From CAZNPH01 sp964574985 (GTDB lineage: Bacteria > Bacteroidota > Bacteroidia > Bacteroidales > SM23-62): a stretch of 64,000 bases of DNA. Both the position numbers and the translations under genes were made by a program. Positions 17,470 through 25,857 of this stretch are shown one piece after another. The notes below the pieces were generated by a model, which saw nothing but the letters and a program-made list of their open reading frames with translations, was not told the DNA's origin and did not search any database. Each line of letters starts with the position of its first letter. Position 1 is the stretch's first letter. The stretch lies in contig CAZNPH010000005.1 of assembly GCA_964574985.1 (NCBI GenBank), positions 62,001 through 126,000 of the forward strand, read 5' to 3'.

Positions 17470-18798
17470 TTACAAATCCCTGATCGGCTTATTCACCGGC
17501 GACTTCCCGATGGCGTCAAAGATCTGGCCGTTGATCCGGGTGATTCGCTCCAGTTCCTTACTTTCCCTGGCCATAAGACGGCTGCTTCCCGATTTCTCAA
17601 TCTTCTCCAGCACAAACTTCACATCCAGTCTGCCTATATCTGTTGCCGGCACAAACCCGGATTCTTTCGGACTTCCGGTTTTTGTCTCCAGTACGATCCC
17701 GCTGTCGGAGAGGCAATACAAAATGTCCCTGACCAGCCGGATGGGCATTTCCAGCTTATGGCTGATCCCGGCGGCGGTCAAAGGTTTCCTGCCTTTCTCG
17801 AAATTTCTTACGATCATCCTGATAACCAGCAGGGTCAGGATCCTTTTGTGATAATGGCTCACGTGCAGGGAACGGGTTTCGGACTCGTAATTTTCAATGT
17901 TCTGATAGGCAAAAGACAGCTCGGCACCCAGCAAAACAATGAGCCAGCTGATCTGCAGCCAGATCAGAAACAGCGGCAGGGCGGCAAAGCTCCCGTATAT
18001 CGCCCCGTAACGGGAAGCACCTACCTGGAATTCTATATAGATCCATTGGGTGATCTGAAAAATCGTCCCCGCGATCAATGCCCCGTAAAGTCCGTTCCCG
18101 AATTTCACCCTGGTATTGGGCATGGCAATGTAAATAAAAGTGAACAAAAAACAGATCAGGGCATAGGGGATCAGTTTGAAAAGAAAAGAAATGGCCGGTC
18201 CCAGGTATCCCAGCACGGGAACGCTTTCCTGGATTGATGAAAACCGGGTGGTAATAAATACATTGGCACCGCTGGAAAGAATGATCAGCACCGGAGCAAT
18301 AAGCATCACGGAAAGGTAATCGCTGAACTTCCTGGTAAACGACCTTCCCTGTTTGATGCGCCATATGACATTGAACGAACCCTCGATATTCCCCAGCACT
18401 TTCATGACCGACCAGAAAAGAATGACCAGTCCGATCCCGGCAATAAGTCCCCCGCTGGTGTTTTCCAGCAATGATTTTGCAAAATCAATGATCTTCTCCA
18501 TCACTACCTGCAACTCCGACTGTCCCCTGAAATTATCCCTGATGGCCGATTCTATCCGTTTTTCATATCCGAAACCTTTGGCGATCCCGAAGATCATTGC
18601 CGCCACAGGAACCACCGACAGCAATGTAAAATAGGTGAGCGCCGAGGCGCGAAGCTGTATCTTGTCCTCTTTGAATCCCTTGACGGCAAAAAGGATGATC
18701 CGGAGCTGGCGGATCAGGAAACGCATAAAGACGGAATGCCTGGAAAGGGAGATCCCCCAGACATCTTCCTTCAGGAAACGGATCAGTTTTTTGATCAT
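17470..18798 (-). CDS. YihY/BrkB family integral membrane protein
   Basis: A 442-residue inner-membrane protein of the YihY/virulence factor BrkB family (once called RNase BN by mistake). LRASALTYFTLLSVVPVAAMIFGIAKGFG near residue 50-80 is the family's first membrane segment, followed by about five more, with PNTRVKF..GLYGALIAG and ASRYGAIYGSFAALPLFLIWLQ landmarks. The last 150 residues are soluble and look like a winged-helix-like domain (AGISHKLEMPIRLVRDILYCL). An upstream TTG-initiated extension of 55 codons overlaps the divergent comB-like gene and lacks family sequence, so the ATG at 18798 is used. Transport role is uncertain. Confidence 0.88.
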   Translation of the reverse strand: MIKKLIRFLKEDVWGISLSRHSVFMRFLIRQLRIILFAVKGFKEDKIQLRASALTYFTLLSVVPVAAMIFGIAKGFGYEKRIESAIRDNFRGQSELQVVMEKIIDFAKSLLENTSGGLIAGIGLVILFWSVMKVLGNIEGSFNVIWRIKQGRSFTRKFSDYLSVMLIAPVLIILSSGANVFITTRFSSIQESVPVLGYLGPAISFLFKLIPYALICFLFTFIYIAMPNTRVKFGNGLYGALIAGTIFQITQWIYIEFQVGASRYGAIYGSFAALPLFLIWLQISWLIVLLGAELSFAYQNIENYESETRSLHVSHYHKRILTLLVIRMIVRNFEKGRKPLTAAGISHKLEMPIRLVRDILYCLSDSGIVLETKTGSPKESGFVPATDIGRLDVKFVLEKIEKSGSSRLMARESKELERITRINGQIFDAIGKSPVNKPIRDL

Positions 18799-18888
18799 GG
18801 CATGTTCAATATTTTCAGTAAAGATAATGAATAGTTGCTGATGTTGCGATACCGGCATCAATCCGTAAGGGTTGCGGGGTAATTTCCC

Positions 18889-18896
18889 TATATTTG
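18889..18896 (+). promoter_or_regulatory. -7 promoter box TATATTTG before the comB-like gene
   Basis: Exact match to TAnnTTTG. Transcription would begin near 18903, leaving a 40-base leader that contains the inverted repeat at 18911-18930. The -33 region is weak (a TTG near 18872). Confidence 0.45.
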
Positions 18897-18910
18897 TATT
18901 TTTTGAATGA

Positions 18911-18930
18911 TACGGGGCATGAGCCCCGTA
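18911..18930 (+). repeat. Perfect inverted repeat in the leader of the comB-like gene
   Basis: TACGGGGC / GCCCCGTA with a four-base ATGA loop. In the mRNA it would form a GC-rich eight-pair hairpin 12 bases before the ATG at 18943. No T run follows, so it is not a terminator; it could block or position ribosomes, or be a protein-binding site. An in-frame ATG occurs in its loop (18919). Confidence 0.6.
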
Positions 18931-18942
18931 AAATATTTTCTC

Positions 18943-19638
18943 ATGAACATTAAAATTCTTCAACTGATCGAAGGCGCCCGTTCCGCCCGGGGAACGACCG
19001 TTATCATCGACGTTTTCAGGGCCTTTTCCACGGCATGCTACGCGTACGCCAACGGGGCCCGCGGTGTGATCCCCGTTGGCGATCTGAACAAGGCATACAG
19101 GTTAAAAAAAGAGAACCCTTCGTATATTCTGATGGGTGAACGGGATGAAAAAAAACCGCCCGGATTTGATTTCGGCAATTCCCCGCATCATATCCTGAAC
19201 GAAGACTTTACCGGAAAAACCATTGTCCATACCACCAGTTCCGGGACCCAGGGCATTGTGAACGCGACCGGGGCTGAACGGTTGATCACCGGAAGTTTTG
19301 TCAATGCAGGAGCCGTCATCAAATACATTCAAAACATTCAGCCCCGCGATGTTTCCCTGGTATGCATGGGATATGCCACGCAATATCCGGTTGAAGAAGA
19401 CACGTTCTGTGCAGAATATATTTCCGCGGGCCTGCAGGAGAAAAAGGTTGATACACGGCCTATGACGGACACAATAAAGCAAACCAGCGGCCGGCGTTTT
19501 TTCAATCCGGCAAACCGGGAGCAGGCGCCTCCCGAAGATTTTGACCTGTGTACGCGGATTGACATTTTCGATTTTGTACTGCTGGCGGAAAAAGATGACC
19601 ATGGCCTGACCCGTCTCAGAAAACTGGATGTGTCATAA
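18943..19638 (+). CDS. ComB-like 2-phosphosulfolactate phosphatase family protein
   Basis: A 231-residue protein of the ComB family, magnesium-dependent acid phosphatases that in methanogens release sulfolactate from 2-phosphosulfolactate for coenzyme M synthesis. Landmarks are TVIIDVFRAFSTACYA near 17-32, GERDEKKPPGFDFGNSP near 62-78 and VHTTSSGTQGIVNA near 90-103. No comA, comC, comD or sulfolactate gene is nearby, and coenzyme M is not expected in Bacteroidota, so the true substrate is open. The in-frame ATGs at 18907 and 18919 are possible starts; 18943 gives the family-like N-terminus MNIKILQLIEGA. Confidence 0.85.
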   Translation: MNIKILQLIEGARSARGTTVIIDVFRAFSTACYAYANGARGVIPVGDLNKAYRLKKENPSYILMGERDEKKPPGFDFGNSPHHILNEDFTGKTIVHTTSSGTQGIVNATGAERLITGSFVNAGAVIKYIQNIQPRDVSLVCMGYATQYPVEEDTFCAEYISAGLQEKKVDTRPMTDTIKQTSGRRFFNPANREQAPPEDFDLCTRIDIFDFVLLAEKDDHGLTRLRKLDVS

Positions 19639-19645
19639 TCCCGGA

Positions 19646-20764
19646 TCATGCGGTCTTCCTGTATCTCCAGGTGGCAAGGGACAATATGATGAGTCCGTAT
19701 ACCAGCAGGAACAACATCTCGCTTCGCAAATCAGAAAGCCCGGATCCTTTCAGCAGGATCATCCGTATGGCTTTCATGAAATAAGCTATGGGGTTGATGA
19801 TATTGATCCGTATGGCCCAGTCGGGCATGCTTTCCACAGGGGTGAATATACCGCTCATCAGGATGAAGGTGACCATAAAGAAGAAAGTCAGGAACATCAC
19901 CTGCTGCTGCGTATTTGAAATGGCCGACATGAACAATCCGAAACTCATCACCACCAGCAGATACACAGAAGCAAAAGCAAAAAGGTTCCCCAGGCTCCCC
20001 ACCACCGGCAATCCGAACAACAACCGCCCGATGAGGAGTCCGAATCCCAGATCGAACATGCTGATCAGCCAGAAGGGCAGCATTTTACCGGTGATGAACT
20101 GATATTTACGGATGGGAGTCACATTGATCTGTTCCGCCGTCCCCAGCTCCTTCTCACGAACCAGGTTGATGGCCGAAAGGAACATCCCCACGATGGTGAT
20201 CAGGATCACCAGAATACCGGGGACCATAAACACCTTGTAGTTAAGATCCGGATTGTACCAGTATCCGGGGATTATCCGGATGTTCCGCATTCGTTCCGTT
20301 TGTCCGCCGCCCGGCAATTCCAGGCGGATATCCCGGTTGAATCCTGCCACGATCGATGTAGCGTAATAATTTGTGAGTCCGGCTACCGTTGCATTGACAG
20401 AATTGATCAATATTTGCAGTTCGCCGGTGTTTTCCCTGACCAGTTTCTTTTCGAACCCCTCCGGTATGAAAATGATCGCATCGGCCTCGCCTTTCAGCAT
20501 TTCTTTTTTTGCCTTTTCTGTGGAAAATCCCCTTTTCCTTATCTTGAAGAACGGTGATCCTTCAAAATGCCCGGTGAGTTTGCCGGAGATCTGTGAAAGG
20601 TCCCTGTCCACCACAATCAAATCCAGATCCCTGATCTCCAGTGTGGCTGCATGCACCAGGATCACCAGCATAACCACCGGCAACATGAAAATCAGGATAA
20701 GCATGATCCTGTTCCTGAAGATCTGAATAAATTCCTTCTGCAATATGAACCACATCGTTCTCAT
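19646..20764 (-). CDS. ABC-2 type exporter permease (YbhR-like), second permease
   Basis: A 372-residue inner-membrane permease. One N-terminal segment (IMLILIFMLPVVMLVILVHAA) is followed by a periplasmic domain of about 150 residues, then five segments from about 175 on, with the family LVREKELGTAEQINVTPIRKYQFITGK coupling region. It is the last gene of the exporter operon, 16 bases after the first permease, and ends seven bases from the convergent comB-like gene. It should form a heterodimer with the 20781 product, powered by the two ATPases. Substrate unknown. Confidence 0.92.
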   Translation of the reverse strand: MRTMWFILQKEFIQIFRNRIMLILIFMLPVVMLVILVHAATLEIRDLDLIVVDRDLSQISGKLTGHFEGSPFFKIRKRGFSTEKAKKEMLKGEADAIIFIPEGFEKKLVRENTGELQILINSVNATVAGLTNYYATSIVAGFNRDIRLELPGGGQTERMRNIRIIPGYWYNPDLNYKVFMVPGILVILITIVGMFLSAINLVREKELGTAEQINVTPIRKYQFITGKMLPFWLISMFDLGFGLLIGRLLFGLPVVGSLGNLFAFASVYLLVVMSFGLFMSAISNTQQQVMFLTFFFMVTFILMSGIFTPVESMPDWAIRINIINPIAYFMKAIRMILLKGSGLSDLRSEMLFLLVYGLIILSLATWRYRKTA

Positions 20765-20780
20765 GGCCGTTCCAAATCAA

Positions 20781-21887
20781 TCATTCGAGTCTGAGCTTAA
20801 ACCGTTTGATGCTGAGCACGACAAAAACAGTGGTCATGCCCAGCAGGATAACCGTTTCCTTCCACACATACAAAATACCGGTTCCCTTGATCATGATATT
20901 TTTCAAAATGGTGATGAACCACCTGGCAGGCATGATGGTCGAAAGGCCCTGCAATACAGGCGGCATATTCTCTACCGGAAAAATGAAACCGGAAAGCAAC
21001 ATGGTGGGCATCAACAGTCCGAGCGCCGAAATCATCATGGCCACCTGCTGGGTCCCGGATACGGTAGATATAAAAATACCCAGACTCAGGGCCATGCTGA
21101 TATACAATATGTTTTCCAGCAACAGCAAGGCAATGCTGCCATGCAGCGGGAGTCCGAATACAAAATATCCCAGGATGATGATCACTACTGCGTTCAGGAA
21201 AGAAATCAGTACATAGGGGGTCACCTTCCCGAAAATGATGTGTTCCGCACCGAGCGGGGAAACCAGCAGATTTTCCATGGTGCCGAGTTCTTTTTCCCGG
21301 GCAATGGATATGGAGGTCATCATGGACGACACAAGCATCAGGATCAAAGCCATGGTCCCCGGCACAAACATGAAAACCCCTTCCAGCTCCTCATTATACA
21401 TGAATCTCAGTTTGGGTTTTATGCGCAGGGGAACCGGCATGTCACCGGCGGTTTGTTCCATATAATTCATGATGATGCCGGAGGTATAATTCACCACCAG
21501 TTTTGCGGTATTGGCATCGGACGCATCTGCAATCAGCTGGATATCCGCTGTCCCCGTATTGCGGAGCTTCTCCCCGAAATCCGGTTCAAAAACAATCACC
21601 TGCCTGACATCTCCTTCCCTGAATTTTTCCCCGATCTCGTGTGAATCGCTGATGGTTCCGTCAAGTATGAAATACCCTGATGAAAAGATCTTTTCGGTGA
21701 TCTCCCGGGTGATGTCGTCTTTTGAACGGTCACAGACGGCAACCCGGATGTCCTTCAGCTCATTGCTCACCACATAGCCGAAAATAAGCAACTGGGCAAC
21801 CGGCAAACCGAATAATATGATCAGGGTCCTGTAATCCCGGAAAATATGCCGGAATTCCTTTTTCACAAAACACCAGTATCTCTTCAT
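20781..21887 (-). CDS. ABC-2 type exporter permease (YbhS-like), first permease
   Basis: A 368-residue permease with the same layout as its downstream partner: an N-terminal membrane anchor (TLIILFGLPVAQLLIFGYVV), a periplasmic domain to about residue 165, then five to six membrane segments with IAREKELGTMENLLVSPLGAEHIIFGK. It lies 93 bases after the ATPase stop, an unusually wide gap for this operon, and that gap plus the preceding stop codon is filled by copy B of the repeated leader element, which ends exactly at this ATG. The gene may therefore have an extra promoter or leader control. Confidence 0.92.
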   Translation of the reverse strand: MKRYWCFVKKEFRHIFRDYRTLIILFGLPVAQLLIFGYVVSNELKDIRVAVCDRSKDDITREITEKIFSSGYFILDGTISDSHEIGEKFREGDVRQVIVFEPDFGEKLRNTGTADIQLIADASDANTAKLVVNYTSGIIMNYMEQTAGDMPVPLRIKPKLRFMYNEELEGVFMFVPGTMALILMLVSSMMTSISIAREKELGTMENLLVSPLGAEHIIFGKVTPYVLISFLNAVVIIILGYFVFGLPLHGSIALLLLENILYISMALSLGIFISTVSGTQQVAMMISALGLLMPTMLLSGFIFPVENMPPVLQGLSTIMPARWFITILKNIMIKGTGILYVWKETVILLGMTTVFVVLSIKRFKLRLE

Positions 21888-21986
21888 TCGAAAATATTTC
21901 AGTTAAATGTCATATTATCAAATTGTTACAATGTTTGTTCCAAGGTCATAGCCTTTTGTTGCCGGCCACCCGCAGGCTGTTTACAT
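21888..21986 (-). repeat. Repeated 99-base promoter/leader element, copy B (before exporter permease)
   Basis: Gapless relative of 8832-8930. On the minus strand it begins in the last codon and stop of the upstream ATPase gene (ATG TAA) and ends at the base before the permease start codon. It keeps TGGCCGGCAA, ACCTTGGAAC, the 11-base palindrome ATTGTAACAAT and TTAACTGAAATATTT. A -7-like TAATATGA stands where copy A has TAATTTTA. Placement inside an operon suggests internal transcription or leader-based control of the permeases. Confidence 0.7.
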
Positions 21987-22724
21987 ATCCGGATCCTTCC
22001 GGGCAAGTTTCAGAAAAACCCCGTTCATGTCATCCGCATGATGTATCTCTTTCAGTTTATCCGGACGATCCAGGGCTTCGATCCTCCCCTCCACCATGAT
22101 GATTATCCGGTCACAATATTCGGCCTCTTCCATATAATGGGTGGTAACAAAAGCGGTAATGCCATCACGCGCCGCTTCGTGGATCAAATCCCAGAATTGC
22201 CTTCGGGCAATGGGATCGACCCCCGCCGTGGGTTCATCCAGAAATACAACGGAAGGTTGATGAAAAATGGCAATGGAGAATGCCAGTTTCTGTTTCCATC
22301 CTACAGGCAGTTCCCCGATCAGTTGATTTCTGTGGCCCTCCATATTTAAGCGCTTCAGAAGTTCACCGGCCCGGGCCCTGATATGCCTCGTTCCGAGTCC
22401 GTATATCCCCGCATAAAACCGGATGTTTTCATACACGGTCATGTCTTCGTACAATGAGAATCGCTGGCTCATATAGCCGATCTTCCTTTTGATCTTCTCC
22501 CGGTGTTTGTATACATCGTACCCGGCTACCTCGATATCCCCCGAAGTGGGAAGAAGCAATCCGCACAGGATTTTTATTGCCGTGGTCTTGCCGGCCCCGT
22601 TGGCACCCAGAAAACCGAAGATTTCTCCTTTCGCAACATCAAAACTCAGGTGGTCATTGGCGACAAAATCACCGAATTTCCTGACCAGGTTCCTTACTTT
22701 TATGATCCTGTGGTCACCGTTCAT
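21981..22724 (-). CDS. ABC exporter ATP-binding protein (second ATPase; YbhF C-terminal-half-like)
   Basis: A 247-residue nucleotide-binding subunit. Walker A is GANGAGKT near 43-50, the Q-loop follows in YMSQRFSLYEDMTVYEN, Walker B is VVFLDEPTAGVDP and the switch His is in VTTHYMEEAEYCD. The signature motif is unusual: where the partner ATPase has LSGGMKQ, this one reads LPVGWKQKLA, so this site may be the weaker one of a heterodimer. The preferred ATG (22724) overlaps the upstream ATPase gene by 11 bases; an ATG at 22763 would overlap by 50 and adds non-family residues. Confidence 0.92.
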   Translation of the reverse strand: MNGDHRIIKVRNLVRKFGDFVANDHLSFDVAKGEIFGFLGANGAGKTTAIKILCGLLLPTSGDIEVAGYDVYKHREKIKRKIGYMSQRFSLYEDMTVYENIRFYAGIYGLGTRHIRARAGELLKRLNMEGHRNQLIGELPVGWKQKLAFSIAIFHQPSVVFLDEPTAGVDPIARRQFWDLIHEAARDGITAFVTTHYMEEAEYCDRIIIMVEGRIEALDRPDKLKEIHHADDMNGVFLKLARKDPDM

Positions 22725-23652
22725 TTTCCTGTTCCCGCATGAGTTCCATGAAACAATCTTCAACGTCCGCCTTTACCGGACGGACAGTGATGCCGGAATG
22801 ACCTCTTTCCCGGAGGTACTTCCGCAAAGGCCCCTCGATCCTTTCCTCTTTTTTGTCCGTGTAATGAACCACCTGGCCAAAAAGAAAAACCGACCGGGTG
22901 TCCCGGTAACGGCGCAAATCTTCCATTAACCGGTACATGTTGGCGGTTCTGACTTCAAAAAGTCGTTTTCCGTATCTTTCCGCTATGGCATCCGGCCGCT
23001 CAACGGCAAGTATCCGGCCCTTATTGATCAATGCGATCCTGTCACACAAACCGGCCTCGTCCATATAGGGAGTCGAAACCAGTATGCTGAGTCCGCGTTT
23101 TCTCAAACGTCGCAGCATTTCCCAGAATTCTTTCCTGGAAACCGCATCCACACCCGTGGTGGGTTCGTCCAGGAAGAGTGTTCGCGGACTGTGGATCATG
23201 GCGCAGCAAAGGGCCAGCTTCTGTTTCATCCCCCCCGACAATCTGCCTGCCAGGCGTCTTCTGAAGGGTTCCAGGCGAACGTATATATCTTCGATCAGAT
23301 GATAATTTTCACGGATGGTGGTCCCGAATACCGCTGCATAGAATTGAAGATTTTCCTCCACGGTGAGATCCTGGTACAGGCTGAATTTTTCCGGCATATA
23401 TCCCACAAGTTTCCTGATCTTCCTGAAATCTTTCACGGTATCATATCCCAGTATTTCTGCACTGCCGGATGACGGGATCATGAGTGTGGCCAGAATCCTG
23501 ATCAGCGTGCTTTTTCCTGCCCCGTCAGGGCCGATCAGTCCGAATATCTCCGAACGGTTGACTCCGAGGTCCACTTCATGAAGAGCAACCCGACCGTCGA
23601 AAACCTTCCGGAGCCGGTTTACCCGTATGGTTTCCTCCCTGTCCATATACAT
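22714..23652 (-). CDS. ABC exporter ATP-binding protein (first ATPase)
   Basis: A 312-residue nucleotide-binding subunit with Walker A GPDGAGKST near 41-49, Q-loop GYMPEKFSLYQDLTVEEN, intact signature LSGGMKQKLALC, Walker B TLFLDEPTTGVDA and a switch position in STPYMDEAGLCD, where Pro-Tyr replaces the usual Thr-His; the missing switch His is noteworthy. A C-terminal extension of about 80 residues is typical of this exporter class. Its ATG directly abuts the hlyD stop and its end overlaps the second ATPase gene. In E. coli YbhF both ATPases are one polypeptide; here they are separate overlapping genes. Confidence 0.92.
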   Translation of the reverse strand: MYMDREETIRVNRLRKVFDGRVALHEVDLGVNRSEIFGLIGPDGAGKSTLIRILATLMIPSSGSAEILGYDTVKDFRKIRKLVGYMPEKFSLYQDLTVEENLQFYAAVFGTTIRENYHLIEDIYVRLEPFRRRLAGRLSGGMKQKLALCCAMIHSPRTLFLDEPTTGVDAVSRKEFWEMLRRLRKRGLSILVSTPYMDEAGLCDRIALINKGRILAVERPDAIAERYGKRLFEVRTANMYRLMEDLRRYRDTRSVFLFGQVVHYTDKKEERIEGPLRKYLRERGHSGITVRPVKADVEDCFMELMREQENER

Positions 23653-24546
23653 TCAATCCCCGTTTTTTTCAAAAAACACTTCCCCCGGCATGCCGATCTT
23701 CAGACGGCCATCATTGATGACCCGCACTTTCATGGCATAGACAAGATCCACCCTGTCTTCCCTTGTCTGGATGACCATGGGTGTAAATTCCGCTTCCTCA
23801 GAGATCCAGGCAACCACCCCTTCCAGGGATGCCCTCTCCTCCCGGCTGACATCAAACATTACCCTGACCTTTTGACCGGTCCGCACGCCGGCAAGCTGAC
23901 CACCACTGATATATGCCCGCAGGATCAGCGTATCCAGATTGGCAACCTTGTATAGAGTCCGGCCGGGTTGAACAATCTCATGCGGTTCCGCATATTTTTC
24001 CATGACCGATCCCGTTACCGGATTGATCACCGTACATCTGGATATCATATCCTCCACCCGGGCAATCTGTTTTTCCAGGGATTCGATCTCACCGGCCAGT
24101 GCCGCATACTTTGTCCGTACAACATCAATCTGTTTTTCAACCACCCGAAGGTTTCCCATAATTTCATCCATTTGTTTGCCGGTGGCCGCGCTGTCGCGAA
24201 GCATGTTTTCGGTTCTGTTTTTTTCACGGATGAGGTTTTCCTTTTTCTCTTCATATACCCCGATTTCAGCACTGATCTGCAAGTATCCCGATTCCGCCGC
24301 CCTTTTTCCGGCTCTGAGCTGTTCTGCTTCCAGATGCAATCGGGTCGAATCGATCAATCCGACCTCCGTGCCCTTTTCCACCATATCCCCTTCCCTGATC
24401 TTCAAATTAACAAGTCTTCCCTGCACTTCCGGGGAAATCATATATTCGAGGCTTTCAAAATTGCCATATGCATCCGGCAGGTTATTCTGCCGGGAACAGG
24501 AAGCAATGAAGACGGCAAAAAACAAGGTTATGATCGCTTTACTCAT
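23653..24546 (-). CDS. HlyD-family periplasmic adaptor lipoprotein of ABC exporter
   Basis: Membrane fusion protein, 297 residues. The N-terminus MSKAIITLFFAVFIASCSR carries a lipobox with Cys17, so it should be a lipoprotein. A biotinyl-lipoyl half (GRLVNLKIREGDMVEKGTEVG, about 42-62) is followed by a coiled-coil hairpin (about 70-175), the second lipoyl half (CTVINPVTGSVMEKYAEPHEIV) and a beta-barrel domain. It would join the inner-membrane ABC complex to the TolC-like channel encoded just upstream. The upstream gene ends 19 bases away. Confidence 0.93.
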   Translation of the reverse strand: MSKAIITLFFAVFIASCSRQNNLPDAYGNFESLEYMISPEVQGRLVNLKIREGDMVEKGTEVGLIDSTRLHLEAEQLRAGKRAAESGYLQISAEIGVYEEKKENLIREKNRTENMLRDSAATGKQMDEIMGNLRVVEKQIDVVRTKYAALAGEIESLEKQIARVEDMISRCTVINPVTGSVMEKYAEPHEIVQPGRTLYKVANLDTLILRAYISGGQLAGVRTGQKVRVMFDVSREERASLEGVVAWISEEAEFTPMVIQTREDRVDLVYAMKVRVINDGRLKIGMPGEVFFEKNGD

Positions 24547-24565
24547 CGTATGGGTGAATTTTTGA

Positions 24566-25834
24566 TTAATAATCTCCTTTCATCGTATTATACAGCACCA
24601 TGGCCTGAATCAATTGAATCCTGCGTGTTTCCAGTGTGATCCTGGCAGCCATCTCATCATTCAGGACCTCCAGGTAATCTGCAGGTGTCATGACCCCGTT
24701 CTCCAACCGGGAATCCGCGCTGGCCCTGATGTTTTCCCTGAGCTCCACAAGTTCCTTATCCTTTTCAACGGCCTCCCGGTACCGGCCGATGTCGCCCGCC
24801 ACCTGTTCCATATTGATCCTGACCTGCCGCTCAAAAGCCCGTTTGCGCGAATGAACTATCTCCTGTTGTACCGACAATACCTGCCTTTCCTGCCTGGATC
24901 TGTTCCAATCCCAGATATTCCACCGCAGGCCCGCACCCACCATATAGAAATGATCGAATTCATCCTGAAGATAATTCAGTCCCGGATTCCCATATCCCAG
25001 TTGCCCGAAAGCATAAAGGTCCGGCCTTCTTTTCCTGGATTCCAATTCTGCCAGGGTTTGCAATTTCCGGACATTGAGCTCAAAAACAATCTGCTCGGGT
25101 CTGTCCAATGCATAGTCGCGATGAAAACTGACCTCCGGAACCAGCAATACGACATCCTGACCGTATGCATTTCCTGTCAGACGCTCCAGTATTTTGACTC
25201 CCACCCTCCCGGCGTGTGCGAACCCGGAAAGCTTTTGATGCATTTTCAGCAACTCCGCCTGCATCACATCCCGTTCCGCAGGCATCAACAGGCCGTTGCG
25301 GATGCCTGAATTGACCACTTCCTTCTTTTTTTCCATTTCACGGATGGTCAGCCGGATCAATTCCATGTTCCTTTGCAGGATCAAAAGATTGAAAAAAACC
25401 CGGGTCACCTGTTCCCTGACCTGATCCAGGTCCGCTTCCAGTTGTTGTTTTTCCAGCTCAAATTCAAGGTTCTCCAGCTGTTTCATTGCATCGGTGACCC
25501 CCCCTTCATAAATCGGCTGCCTGAGGTCAAGGGTCACTTTATACTGATCTTTCCCGGGTACCGGAAATTCAATGCCGGGAAAAGGAAGCTCGGTATCCAG
25601 TGAAATCACATCCGACTGGTAGGTTGTCTGACCGTTCAAATCAAGCACCGGCAGCCACCGGGTACCAAGGTTCTTAACCTTCAGCCGGTTGATGGTCTGC
25701 AACTGCTGCCCGTTCCCGGCAAAAGGATGATGGTTCCGGGCCATCCTGACACAATCTGTCAGGGTCAGGGTATCGGGTGGCTGTGCCATGGCCTGGTGCG
25801 AAAGCAAAACCAGGAAAACCAAAACTTTTCTCAT
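24566..25834 (-). CDS. TolC-family outer membrane efflux protein
   Basis: A 422-residue outer-membrane factor with signal peptide MRKVLVFLVLLSHQAMAQ and long amphipathic helices with the internal duplication expected of TolC: LTDCVRMARNHHPFAG near 25-40 opens the first repeat and PEQIVFELNVRKLQTLAELES the second. The C-terminal NGVMTPADYLEVLNDEMAARI is a classic TolC motif. First structural gene after the tetR-like regulator in a seven-gene exporter operon. Confidence 0.94.
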   Translation of the reverse strand: MRKVLVFLVLLSHQAMAQPPDTLTLTDCVRMARNHHPFAGNGQQLQTINRLKVKNLGTRWLPVLDLNGQTTYQSDVISLDTELPFPGIEFPVPGKDQYKVTLDLRQPIYEGGVTDAMKQLENLEFELEKQQLEADLDQVREQVTRVFFNLLILQRNMELIRLTIREMEKKKEVVNSGIRNGLLMPAERDVMQAELLKMHQKLSGFAHAGRVGVKILERLTGNAYGQDVVLLVPEVSFHRDYALDRPEQIVFELNVRKLQTLAELESRKRRPDLYAFGQLGYGNPGLNYLQDEFDHFYMVGAGLRWNIWDWNRSRQERQVLSVQQEIVHSRKRAFERQVRINMEQVAGDIGRYREAVEKDKELVELRENIRASADSRLENGVMTPADYLEVLNDEMAARITLETRRIQLIQAMVLYNTMKGDY

Positions 25835-25857
25835 ATGATTATTGTATTATATTGAAT

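Noticed and set aside
17461..18237. Plus-strand ORF of 258 codons opposite the YihY gene
   Set aside because: The minus strand encodes a clear family protein; the plus-strand translation lacks domains and is rich in Gln, His and Pro as expected of antisense shadow.
18943..19638. Evidence of coenzyme M biosynthesis
   Set aside because: A single ComB-like gene without any pathway partner does not support it.
20745..21644. Plus-strand ORF of 299 codons opposite the ABC permease
   Set aside because: His/Gln/Gly-rich complement of hydrophobic codons; shadow of the real permease.
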